A stretch of 64,000 nucleotides of DNA from Eonycteris spelaea (taxonomy: Eukaryota > Chordata > Mammalia > Chiroptera > Pteropodidae), in the NCBI GenBank assembly GCA_003508835.1, contig PUFA01000665.1:60081-124080 (forward strand). Reading direction: 5' to 3'. Numbering within the stretch: the stretch's first letter is position 1; every line of letters starts with the position of its first letter. The notes below the pieces were generated by a model, which saw only the letters and a list, made by a program, of their open reading frames with translations, was not told the origin of the DNA and did no database searches. The position numbers and the translations under genes were made by a program. Of the stretch, positions 23,048 through 32,974 are shown piece by piece.

Positions 23048-23534
23048 TCAGTACCCCTGTGATATGTAGCACAGTAATAGTCAGCCTCGTCCTCAGGCTG
23101 GAGCCCGGAGATGAGCAGAAGCCCTGCGTTGGCCGAGTGTCTTTGGATCCGAGAAGCGGCTGGGGACCCCGGAGCCCTGGTGCTTATCGGAGTCTGTGTA
23201 GAAATAAGGAGATACCGGGGAGGGCTCCCTGGTTTCTGCTGGTACCAGTTTATTCGGTAGCTACCAACACTGAAGCCACTGCTCAGGGTGCAGGTGAGTC
23301 TGGCTGATGCTCCCGGAGATGCAGAGAGGGAGGGCGGCTGAGTCAGCACAGGCTGGGAGAGGGAACCTGCAAACACAGACACGCATTTATGATGGGAAAA
23401 GCACCTACTTAAAATTTCTCAGTCCCTGGACCAGAGGAGAAAAATGAAAGCTATGTGGCTTTCCCAGGTCCCCGAGGCCTGTCCCCACCTGTGCACTGAG
23501 AGAGGAGCACGAGGAGCACGGGGGTCCAGGCCAT
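23048..23534 (-). pseudogene. IGLV: V7: IGLV5-like, open frame but scrambled middle
   Basis: Exon 1 is 23534-23489 ([16 protein letters not shown]); exon 2 is 23366-23048. The start [15 protein letters not shown], Cys, Trp (NWYQQKPG) and [14 protein letters not shown] are intact. Compared with V3 and V10, three separate one-base deletions lie between PRYLL and SANAG. The net loss is three bases, so there is no stop, but CDR2 and early framework 3 are read in wrong frames and SRFSGSKD is lost. A domain with this framework is unlikely to fold. Either a true pseudogene or a good gene with base-call errors. Confidence 0.8.
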
Positions 23535-23692
23535 GGTGCACGCAGCCCCTGAGCCCACAGTGGGGCTGGGCTGCCCCAGGCCTCCTTTTCTTCTCCACCC
23601 TCCGCCAGAGGAGGGGCTGTGCATGCAAATGTGTGTCCATCCAGTGACCGCCCAGCCCCTCCCTGAGCCCTGGTGCTGGAGCTCAGCTCACA
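23484..23692 (-). repeat. Leader/promoter tract identical to V19
   Basis: By eye this tract matches 61723-61931 without a difference, covering leader exon, octamer and proximal promoter, while the adjoining V exons differ substantially. Confidence 0.8.
23623..23630 (-). promoter_or_regulatory. V7 octamer, perfect
   Basis: Plus strand ATGCAAAT, 89 bp upstream of the V7 ATG. Confidence 0.85.
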
Positions 23693-23916
23693 GCCAGACT
23701 GAGGAGGATGGGGCTGGCTTCACCCTCTGGGAGAGCCCTGGGAGGAAGCACCTGCTGAGGCCACTTAAAGGTCCCTGCTAGGGGACTCTGCCAGGCCAGA
23801 GAGGACACAGCTGCTGAGTCCCGTGAAGGAGCACAGAGAACAGCCCCCAGGTGCAGGCTCCACTGAGCGAATGGTCCTCACGGAGCAGCAGTGCAGGACC
23901 ACAGCGTCGTCCCATG

Positions 23917-23930
23917 GCGCCCTCTGTTGG
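23917..23930 (-). promoter_or_regulatory. CTCF-core-like motif 5' of V7
   Basis: 13 of 14 positions, 383 bp upstream of the ATG. Confidence 0.45.
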
Positions 23931-23934
23931 TCAT

Positions 23935-25378
23935 ACGTGTAAGAAATGGAAAATAGAAAAGAAATTAAGGGATAAAGTCTAGAAAAAATAAAATGCATAA
24001 TTTCCTAAGAAAGTAAACATCGAATCTAGTAGAAATAAAGAACAATTTTTGTAGCCTAGGAATGTTATGGAACCATTCTTCTAAATTTCATAAGAAATAA
24101 GATGATTCCTATTTATTTGCTTCTCATTTTTTCATAATATAGCAAAGCAATTTTATTGGCATAGTTATAATATTAATAAATACATCTTACAAATAAATTC
24201 ATAAAGGGAAATTACTAATAACATTCAGTTTTGCTACAGGTGGTCTAAAGGAATTTTAACAAAGAGAGCTACATGCTAGATTGCTTGATACACTATTATA
24301 AAGTCCAATTTATTCCAATGATATAAGTTATTTTCATATTAAGAAATATTTTAATATCTCAGAACGTTCTAGCACATCAATAGAGTGACCATTGCCTCAG
24401 CTGATTGAGAAAGAACCTTCAAGCATATTGAACACCAGTTTCTAAAAAGGCACATAAAAACACAAACACATATTTATAATGTGGGAATCAACCCTCGCTC
24501 TCTCACACGTGTGTAACTTAGAACCTTAGAACCACGGCCAGCCCCTTAGATGGGTAGGGGGTATTTCCACAAAGATTAGGAACAAGCAAAGGTGATATTC
24601 ATCTTCACTATTAATCGCACATTTCTGCGACTAGTAGTCAATACAATTAACTAAGAGAAATCAGTGATTCAATCTTAGCTTGATGGGAACAGCCAAGTAG
24701 AAATTCTTAAAGATCTAGATGTATGACATGGCCTTGGACATTCAGTGCTGGTGCAGAAATGACAGCGGACATCTCACCGGGACCAGTACCGGTAATAATT
24801 AGTGACAGAGGCGTGACGGGAGGGACAGGAGGAGCAGAGGGCAGGTGTGGGCACACTGCCCAGGGCTGAAGACCACCTGTGAACTCTGTGGTGTCACCCC
24901 AGGTGAGAAGTAACACTCTGCCTCTCGCTCAGGCTCCATCACGGTTATGGGGCTTCTGTCTCAGACCCAGAATAACCCCTATTGCACAGGCTTCCCGTGC
25001 AGAAAGGGGTGACCTTCTGCCCAAGTGACCAATACACTGAGAGGGTTTTGAGTCTGGTGTCACAGCACCTGCCTCTTTCAAACTGAGAATCCAGGTCCTG
25101 TGTGACCTCAGGAGTTCCTTGCCCTAAATCCTGACAATGGATCACTTAGAAGGGGTGAGAAGAGAAAGAATCCAGGACAAGTTGGGGACATACAGAGCTC
25201 TGTCCCCTGAGGCTCCACAGTGGGGATTATGCGCAAATATATTATCCTCTGGACAGGCTTCCTTAGGAGCCACATCCTCCTTGGAAATGCATTCCAGGTC
25301 CTCATTGTCCATCAGCTCCAACATGTACCAGACTTAGCCAAAGACTCCACATGAAATAAAGAAAGGAAAAGAAAAAAT

Positions 25379-25422
<44 letters not shown>

Positions 25423-26496
25423 CAGAGAGAGAGATGACTTAAATTTAAAACAACGTGGTGAGGCAGCTAGACCCAGGAGCTTTAGGGGTGATGAGGACCC
25501 CATAGAGGGAGGAAGTCACACATCAGTGAGGACAGTTTACCCAACTCCCCTAGAGCCTGCTGAGTGGTTTACCAGCTGTTCTGCCCAGCACTGACACTCT
25601 GAAACACTGCATTGCTTCCCTTGCTGGTCACAGGACCCACACTCCCCAGGCACTGTGATGTCCCCAAGCACACACACACACAGCATGAACTTTTTACAGT
25701 AGTCTTTGCTGATGGTATACCCAATAGAGTGGGGTGTAAAAGAGTTTTCTAGGTTACCATGGGAATGATGATGCTCTGGACTTCATCTTGACAGAAAAGT
25801 ATTATTCTGTTTTCAAAATATCAATCTCGGTCTTTTGTACCCCTACAGCCTCAACCTTGTCTGCTGGGCCAGAGACTGAACATGTATGTGGAAGGACAGG
25901 TAATGGGTGCCACACATAGGGTGACATGGCCCTGGGAGCGTGGTGGCGTGTGCACAGGGTATTGGGCCCAAGAAAGCTGAAGAAAGCTGTGGTCTGTGAG
26001 TGGAGATCTGCAGGACGAGTCAGGTGATCTCCCTGACAGAGAAGGCAAGAGCCCTCAGGTCAGAGGTCAGAGCACGTGTCAGGGACAGAAACATGGGGGA
26101 GGCTGCTCACTGGTGACCATGCTGAATGTCCACTCAAAGTCCGAGAGGTTGACCCTCTGAGCATATGAATGTGCACCTCTCAATGGAAGGGGAAGTAAAT
26201 ATCTAAGAAAATAAATACTCCTAGAACCTTGAGTTCTTTCTTCCTAATTGTTAAGGCATGTGAATGGGCACATATTTGTTTAGATACAAATATAGTCACA
26301 GTGATGTTGACAACATACATGTGTTAATCCTGCAGCTTCAGTCATTTTGACTCCCATGATTATTTTGAATGATAATTTTTAATATTCCTGAGTAGTCCAC
26401 ACACTTGTCAGTTAGAACTCAGCCCTTGTTTTTTCCTGCGCAGTTAAATGTTGCTCTGTGAGGCCCCACGTGCTGGGTGAGGCCAGGGCAGCTCAG
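23935..26496. other. AT-rich intergenic spacer
   Basis: 2.5 kb without a recognised gene. 23940-24480 is markedly AT-rich. An AG microsatellite lies at 25382-25434. Confidence 0.55.
25382..25434. repeat. (AG)n microsatellite with GACA interruptions
   Basis: A near-perfect AG run with two GACAGA interruptions at its 3' part. Confidence 0.95.
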
Positions 26497-26535
26497 GGTT
26501 TGCGTCTCACTTCCCCACTGGGCTGGAGCACCGTG
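26497..26535 (-). promoter_or_regulatory. V8 recombination signal, weak
   Basis: Nonamer complement GGTTTGCGT (2 mismatches inside the T run), 23-bp spacer, heptamer complement CACCGTG (central base changed). Confidence 0.75.
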
Positions 26536-27000
26536 CGAGCACTGAGGCTGCTGTCCCACGCTGCGCAGTAATAATCAGCCTCGTCCTCAGGCTGGAGCCC
26601 AGAGATGGTCAGGGAGGACACACTGCCTGACCTAGAGCTCGAGAATCTCTGAGAGACCCCGGAGGGCCGGTTGTTATTCCTGCGGGCCAGGAGTTTGGAC
26701 ACACGCCCTGGGTCTTGCTGCAGCCAAGCTGCTCCCTGGTTGCCAACATTGTTGCTGTTTCCGGTGCAAGTGAGGGTGGCCGTCTGTCCCAGGGACCCGG
26801 TCACGGAGAGCGGCTGAGTCAGCCCTGCCTGGGCCACAGACACTGTGAGGGGGACAGAGAGGAGTGAGACCAGGATGTCAGGTCACTCTGAAGGAGAGGA
26901 GCTGTGGAGCAGAGCTGAGCGTGGATGCCCCACCCCAGGTAAGGTCAGCCTCACCTGTGCAGGGAATGAGAAGGGTGAGGAGGAGAGGAGCCCAGGTCAT
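26536..27000 (-). CDS. IGLV: V8: immunoglobulin lambda variable gene, IGLV10-like, intact frame
   Basis: Exon 1 is 27000-26955 ([15 protein letters not shown] plus the split codon); exon 2 is 26842-26536. Framework 1 is QAGLTQPLSVTGSLGQ with TLTC. CDR1 is NSNNVGNQGAA, Trp lies in AWLQQDPG, and NNNRPSGVSQRFSSSRSGS and [17 protein letters not shown] follow. These motifs are characteristic of the IGLV10 subgroup. No stop or splice defect is visible. It has a recognisable TATA box but only a degenerate octamer, and its RSS deviates in both nonamer and heptamer, so use in the repertoire may be low. Confidence 0.92.
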
Positions 27001-27060
27001 GGTGGAGACACAGACTCTGGTCCCTGCAGCTCTGTTGTGGGGACGGAGCTGCCCTGAGTC

Positions 27061-27070
27061 TCTATATATC
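27061..27070 (-). promoter_or_regulatory. V8 TATA box
   Basis: The gene strand reads GATATATAGA, about 60 bp upstream of the V8 ATG. The clearest TATA element of any V segment here. Confidence 0.7.
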
Positions 27071-27112
27071 ACCCAGGTACGTGGGGGCGGAGTTGGTTCA
27101 TTCAGAAAAGCC

Positions 27113-27120
27113 ATGCTCAT
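27113..27120 (-). promoter_or_regulatory. V8 degenerate octamer
   Basis: The plus strand ATGCTCAT differs from ATGCAAAT at two positions, at the normal spacing above the TATA box. Confidence 0.4.
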
Positions 27121-27885
27121 TTGTCTGCTTCTAGCCTCCTTGCCCTGGGTCCTCACAGGTCAGGAGAAAGAGCAGGAGATGAGCTGAGTCACGAGGCGGA
27201 GGCACCTGCTTCTTGATGACCCTGGGTCCTGGCAAGTCAGCATAGTCCAGTGAGCACACAGATGGCTGATCCCCCCTGGGGACTCTGAGTATTGTTCCAT
27301 CTGGAAAAATACATCTCAGAGTGTCCTATGCTGTCCCCACACCGCCTACAGATCTCAACTCCACCTGACATCTCTGACACACCGGGCACTCCAGTTAGAT
27401 GACACTGGTGTCCTGATCTTTTATCTGAAGCTTCTCATGATGACAGAGAAGGAACCAGGGCAGCTGGGATTCTGGACAACGCATGTGGTGGCTGAGGGAT
27501 GCCCCTCTCACTGCAGAGAGGCCACAGAGAACTGGACTCTCAAATCAATCAGCGTAACACACGCAGAGCTTCATTAGATCCTTCATTACCACTCCACAAC
27601 AAAACAGACAAAACCAAAAAGGTGATTTCTTGTTTGTCGGTCAGTGGCATGTGTGGAATCAGTCTTCTTCTGTCCCACCATGTTTGCCTGGAGAGACCTT
27701 GCACCCTGGGCATGGGCTCCAGGCTATGGGGACACGACCAGGCAAAACGTGTGCCATTAGGAATGTCTCAGTCTTCAGCGAGGATGAGATCAGAGGAGGG
27801 GGCGATCTTCAGACAATCAAGTGCTGGTGACAGAGGTGACAACAACCACAGGGGAAGGAAGGTCTGATCAGGGGTCCTAGAGGGT
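27121..27885. other. Spacer between V8 and V9
   Basis: No gene or repeat recognised. Confidence 0.5.
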
Positions 27886-27919
27886 AGTTTGTGTCTCACT
27901 TCATCCTGGGCACACTGTG
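27886..27919 (-). promoter_or_regulatory. V9 recombination signal with shortened spacer
   Basis: Nonamer complement AGTTTGTGT, then only 18 bases before a perfect heptamer complement CACTGTG. The spacing breaks both the 12 and 23 rules. Confidence 0.6.
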
Positions 27920-28363
27920 TGCACTGGTATCTCTGTCATCTGTGGGACAGTTGTAATAACTGGTCCTCAGGAAGGAGCCCAGAGACGGTCAGTGAGGCCA
28001 CAGGGCCTTATTTGGAGGCATAAAATCATTCTGGAATTACTGAGGGTCTAGTTCTTCCACGAGTTCGGTTTGGAGGGCAGTCCCGCAGAGAGCTGGACCC
28101 CACACAGTCCTGGATCCCATGCTGCTGCTGTCCGCAGGAAGATGTGGCCTCCTGATCAAGAGTCAGGGACACCAAGGATGACAGGGTCAGCAACGACTGT
28201 GTCTAGGACCCTGAAATGAAGGACACAGTCACTGGGATGGAGAGTCAGGGTCCCTGCCAGGGAGAAAGTCCATGTGTCCCCCTAGGCTCTACCCTCCTGA
28301 ACCCAAAACATTGTCACCTACGCAGTAAGCAAGATGGGTGAGGAGGAAAGGGGTCCAGAACAG
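27920..28363 (-). pseudogene. IGLV: V9: lambda V pseudogene, subgroup unclear
   Basis: Leader exon 28363-28318 aligns with the 46-nt leader of the other genes, but the initiator is CTG. The V exon is about 28210-27920. Framework 3 (ASLTVSGLLPEDQ) and an acceptor with a framework 1-like start are visible. Multiple stops and frameshifts follow, and the Cys/Trp framework residues are not retained in one frame. The RSS spacer is 18 bp. Clearly dead. Probably related to the IGLV1/2/10 group. Confidence 0.75.
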
Positions 28364-28456
28364 GGACGAGATTAGCCAGGAGCTCCCTCCATGCCCCTGC
28401 TCTGAGACAGACCTCTTTCATCCTGTTCCTCACTCTGATGGGAACACAAGCCCTAC

Positions 28457-28464
28457 ATTCAAAT
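28457..28464 (-). promoter_or_regulatory. V9 octamer, one mismatch
   Basis: Plus strand ATTCAAAT, 94 bp above the leader start. Confidence 0.55.
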
Positions 28465-28690
28465 GATTCCCCACCTCCTTGTCTGCCCCAGCCTGTCTGA
28501 GAACCAAGATTCAGTCCCCTCTGCTTTGGAGTTTGTGTTTGGAGGGCATAGATTGGTGAACATCTGATGTGAGCTTATCTGGGGTAGGGGTGGGAGGGAG
28601 GAAGGACCTGCTGGGCCCCAGGGAGTGGTGAACAAGGCGCTGGGGTCTCAGCTGAGGTCTGGCCACATGAGGCTCAGACACGCACCCACC

Positions 28691-28704
28691 GCGCCCCCTG
28701 CTGG
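28691..28704 (-). promoter_or_regulatory. CTCF-core-like motif 5' of V9 (perfect)
   Basis: GCGCCCCCTGCTGG on the plus strand, 14 of 14, 328 bp upstream of the degraded V9 leader start. Confidence 0.55.
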
Positions 28705-30270
28705 CTCTGGTGTTTTTAGCACAATGTCTGAAATCAGTTTCAGCCTTCTGCCTGGGGTAGGGGCAAGTCCTAGCCAAGCATGGCCCTTCCCAGAGCACTC
28801 TCCTCTCAGAGGAGAGGGTCCCTCACCCAGGACCCCTCACTCGACTGCACGCGCCTTAGCACACTGACTCCTCAGTTCCACACCGTGTCTTCCTCAGGGG
28901 GTGGACTCGCTGATGCTCCTTCAATTGTTCGCATAGTAGAGGTGGAATCCCAGAGTGACCCCTGGGGACAACGCATCCTGATTTCAGCTCAGCAGGAGGA
29001 CAAAGGCCCCAAGACCAGCCACGTTCTCATTGTCTGGGAAGGTGGAAGGCCTTCACCTCTCCGACCCACTTTCGCTGAGACAGTTTCCCTTACTCCTGGT
29101 GGGAGGGAAAGACTGAGGAGGGAAGGGAGGAAGGAATGAGAATCCCAGGGGACAATGAGAGTAAGCTTTGCGTGACCAGGCCATGTCTGAGTGACAGGTG
29201 AAGGGAGGTTCACACCACAGTCTGTCCCATGGATGGACTCGTAGTGGATGATGCACAAGCAAAATGGGGACCCTTTGGAAATGGCTATACCCACATGTCA
29301 TTCTGTAGATCTAGGGACTCTGTACATCCTCCTCTGGTAATACTCATCCACTGGCAATATTTTTAAAAGTCCCTATAAAACAGAAAAATAAATACGAAAG
29401 AACAGACTAGTAAGAAAAATACCACGGAAAGAATGACAGACAGACGGATAAAGCATTTATTTCACAATAATCAATACGTTTTCTGGTTGGAATTAGAGCA
29501 GGGCTCCCTGAGGTTTGCCACCGTGCACACTGTCTCGGGCATCCTCTAGGCACCATGGGTCCCATTAGTGTCGCCCCTGGGGCAGATCTGGGTGGGGATT
29601 AGGAGCCAGGGTGGAATGGAGGGGTGGAGAGGCTGGTAAGGGAGACACCCAGGGCCCCTGGAGCCCCTCATGCAGGAAGGAGACAGAGCAGCGCCCCCTG
29701 GGGGTCCTGAGTGACACTGCCTGACTCAGGAGGAGCTTCCTCTGGGAGGTGCTTTTCTGTCTGAGGACAGGCTGATGCAGGCTGCCCCACCTCTTCACAC
29801 CTGCTGTCCCACAGTCCTGGTGCATCGTCACCCAGAGATGGCGCACGTACCCTAGCCTCAGCCCAAATCCTCCCTGGGGCCAAGGTGAATTTTTCTTTTG
29901 ATACAATGGAATTTTTTCTCTTATGTGGAGTTCTTTGTGCAATGAGGTTATGATCATAAATGAGATTGAATTGTAATTTTCAAATTGGATTCTGTTCCCG
30001 TTGGTTTGCATTCTACAGATTTTCTAAAATGAGAAAAGAACATCAGGCTACATGTCCACTAATATATATATATGTATGTATAAGCATTTTTAACCAAAAA
30101 CTTAGGCTATGAGGATGGCAGAGCCACCACCCTGTGACCCAGGACCCTGGTTGGGAATCAGAATGTGGCAGAGAGAATAGATAACGACCACCTGTGCCCA
30201 GATGCCAGGAGAAAAGGCTGTGCAAATGCCCTTCCTCCCCAGTATCCTTTCCTTGTCCCTAAAGGAAACT
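28705..30270. other. Intergenic with one further CTCF-like motif
   Basis: No gene recognised. A 13/14 CTCF-core-like match lies at 29691-29704 without a V segment at the usual distance. Confidence 0.5.
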
Positions 30271-30309
30271 CCTGTCCGTGAGTGAGGAGAAGAGAGGAAT
30301 CTGGTTCAT
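30271..30309 (-). pseudogene. IGLV: Isolated leader-exon relic of an IGLV segment
   Basis: Starting at the ATG at 30309, the gene strand reads a shortened version of the V2-type leader (TTCTCCTCACTCAC in place). It is followed by GGAG instead of a clean GT donor. No V exon or RSS is found below it. A perfect CTCF-like motif stands 375 bp upstream (30684), the spacing used by true V genes, which supports the call. Confidence 0.5.
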
Positions 30310-30683
30310 GGGGCAGGAGTCCCAGAGCTCTGCTTGCTGAGGCCTAATTGTTGGCATTGAGACGCTCCCTCCCCAGGTGTGTCCTATCCTGTGCCCAGGC
30401 AGCACAGTAGGTCAAGTTTCTCAAGCAAATTTATTTCCGTTGTGTGATTGTCCATCGATTTTTGCCTGTAAATCAGGTCTGGACAATGACTTCATGACAG
30501 GAAAGGACGACATGTGAGGCAAATGTGTGTGTCAGAGCCGAGTGCTCATGTGGCTCCTGGTGGCCCAGGTGCAGGAAAGTCACACTTCAGTGGGGACACT
30601 GCCTGCTCAAGTGTGCCAGAGCCAGTGGAGCATTCTCCCAGCCTGCCTGGCCCAGACCCTGAGCTCTCAGGACCGGTCCACCT

Positions 30684-30697
30684 GCGCCCCCTGCTGG
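30684..30697 (-). promoter_or_regulatory. CTCF-core-like motif (perfect)
   Basis: GCGCCCCCTGCTGG, the duplicate of the site at 106, 375 bp above the leader relic at 30309. Confidence 0.5.
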
Positions 30698-31658
30698 TCT
30701 CCAAACTCAGTCCTCAGCCCATGTCACTCCACCTGGCTCTCCTGGAAGGGCTTCTGATTTCTGCAGGTGGATCTTCCTCATGTCTTCCAGGGCAGTAGAA
30801 GGAGAAGGCCCACTGTGTGCAGTCTGGGGCGAAGACATTGAGTTCTCAGGTCCCTAACGACCTCCAGGCAGATCAGTGGATGCATCTGTTACCAGATGTT
30901 TCAGGATTCCTCATACTTAATTTGCTTCTGCCTTGGCCCTGGATTCATTGTGAGCACATGATGACCTTGAAACAAGAACCAGGCTTAAAGTTCCCCAGGA
31001 AACGCACTAATTCATTCCTAGTCGTAATTCTCCTTGTGTGACCCTTATAAGTGGAAATATTTGGTGGCGGATATTTGATGCTGTAGTCCTTGTTGTAAGG
31101 GGCACCTGACAGGTTCCCACTCACATTACAAGTGTCTTTGCAATGAGAGCAAAATGTCCTCAGGGAAAATGCGTCTGTTTCCTTGATTACTTCTGTAGGA
31201 TCTCAGGTGCCCTTGAAAATTTCCCTGACAGGACTTTTTATTTTGACTCTGATCTATTTAAGCTTCTTTTACTCTAGGTTTGTAATTGTTCTCATCTGCG
31301 GTTGATAGGAAAAGCACATCACGATGAATGGAGCTCTCATCCTTTACGGAGGTTCTTCCTCCAGTTCTGGCCTAAGAAACCCTCTGGGCACGTTCCCAGT
31401 CTGCCTCAGGCCTGATGACGTCCTTTTGTTAAGGACTCAGTGGATTTAATAACGGATTTAATGGATTTATAAGAATTAGGTCTCAAATACTGATAGCTCC
31501 TAAATATCATCCCAGACCAAGAACCAGAGAAGTTGGACAAGTGCGGAAAGTCCTGGGGTTGAAGGGGGAAAAGTGAGCCAGTGAGGGCCTGACAGCCACT
31601 CCCTTAATGGGGGGTTTCTCCCAAGGCCTGGGGGTCAGGATCCCCTCAGAGGGTGATT

Positions 31659-31756
31659 GAGAGAGAGAGAGAGAGAGAGACAGAGAGAGAGACAGAGAGA
31701 GACACAGAGAGAGACAGAGAGAGACAGAGGGAGAGAGAGACAGACAGACAGACAGA
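31659..31756. repeat. (GAGA/GACA)n microsatellite
   Basis: Runs of GAGA interleaved with GACAGA and a terminal (GACA)n. The long frames on both strands here are repeat artefacts. Confidence 0.95.
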
Positions 31757-31845
31757 CTCTGCCTTTCTGATATTTCATGGCACAGAGAATGAGCAGCAAG
31801 TCCTGGCTAGGAGCAGGGAGGGACATGGGGTGGTGCTTGGCACAG

Positions 31846-32343
31846 TGAGAGGCTCATACGGGGAACCAGGACATAATGCTTTGCTTCAGAGTGTGGTACA
31901 AACATGATCCCTTGAAATGGGGATCACGTGACCAAGCTTTTGACCTCTCAAGGCCTAAACGCTGACCTCCATAGTGAGAAGGGGAAGAAAAGGGTCTCAA
32001 GGGATCCTGTCCCCGTTTTAGTCCTAACGTGGAGAAATTTCTGAATGACTTTGGAGAAACATGTCCAATAACAATTAGAATCCAATTATTTTATGTTCCA
32101 GGAGGAACGGTAACTGCTGGATCAGAAGCAAAGTCTGGAGTGAAGCACGTTTCCTCCAGAGGGAGCATGTTCAGGGATTTCGGTGGCCACTGAACGGGAA
32201 AGGAAAGAAACCCGCTCATTGTCAGGACTACTGGTCTAAGGAGAGCGGGTGCTGCATGAGACCTGACAACACAAGTCACCACGGAGCAGGACTTGGTCAC
32301 AGACACCAGCAGGCGTGACTGCAACAGGCCTGGAGAGCACAGA
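31846..32343. other. Spacer, nothing recognised
   Basis: Non-coding sequence between duplication A and the V10 recombination signal. Confidence 0.5.
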
Positions 32344-32382
32344 GGTTTTTGTCTCACTTCCTTCTGGGACTGAAACACGGTG
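32344..32382 (-). promoter_or_regulatory. V10 recombination signal
   Basis: Perfect nonamer complement GGTTTTTGT, 23-bp spacer, heptamer complement CACGGTG (central base changed). Confidence 0.88.
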
Positions 32383-32832
32383 TCACTCTTAGAGTTGCCA
32401 TCCCATATGTCACAGTAATAGTCGGCCTCGTCCTCAGGCTGGAGCCCGGAGATGAGCAGAAGCCCTGCGTTGGCCGAGGCGTCTTTGGATCCAGAGAAGC
32501 GGCTGGGGACCCCGGAGCCCTGGTACTTATCGGAGTCTGACTTATAGGCCAGGAGATACCGGGGAGGGCTCCCTGGCTTCTGCTGGTGCCAGTTAATGTA
32601 ATAGCTGCCAACACTGAAGCCACTGCTCAGGGTGCAGGTGAGTCTGGCTGATGCTCCCAGAGATGCAGAGAGGGAGGGCGGCTGAGTCATCACAGGCTGC
32701 GAGAGGGAACCTGCAAACACAGACATGACAGAGTGAACAGAAGGGTCAGGGTGCAGCTGTCCTGGGTCTCTGGGTCCTGTCCCTACCTGTGCAGAGAGAG
32801 AGGAGCACGAGGAGGACTGGGGTCCAGGCCAT
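32383..32832 (-). CDS. IGLV: V10: immunoglobulin lambda variable gene, IGLV5-like, intact
   Basis: Exon 1 is 32832-32787 (46 nt, leader close to that of V3); exon 2 is 32710-32383. The mature start is [20 protein letters not shown], Trp in [11 protein letters not shown]2 [26 protein letters not shown] and EDEADYYC are open, with germline CDR3 DIWDGNSKS. Splice sites and octamer are consensus. It is paralogous to V3, but the upstream CTCF-like site of V3 is missing because the flanking 1.2 kb is absent. Likely functional. Confidence 0.93.
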
Positions 32833-32929
32833 GGTGCACTCGGCCACTTCTTAGCCCACAGATCTGGTTCTGGGCTGCCCAGGCCTCTCTTATCCCCTCC
32901 CAGATGGCCTCACAAAGGAGAAGCTGCTC

Positions 32930-32937
32930 ATGCAAAT
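32930..32937 (-). promoter_or_regulatory. V10 octamer, perfect
   Basis: Plus strand ATGCAAAT, 98 bp upstream of the V10 ATG. Confidence 0.87.
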
Positions 32938-32974
32938 GTGTCCCCACACCCTGCCCTCCCCCAGGTGCCCTGAC

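Larger units (their letters stand above)
30576..31845. repeat. Segmental duplication A, copy 2
   Basis: Paralogue of 1-1175. It includes the CTCF-like motif and a GAGA/GACA microsatellite that copy 1 has only in rudimentary form. Confidence 0.85.

Noticed and set aside
24720..24990. Possible V or RSS-like piece near 24950
   Set aside because: A CTTCTGTCTCAGAC string resembles the RSS spacer start, but there is no heptamer at 12 or 23 bp and no V coding match.
10271..31756. Serine/leucine- or arginine/glutamate-rich frames over AG and TG tracts
   Set aside because: They are products of microsatellites at 10271, 25382 and 31659.
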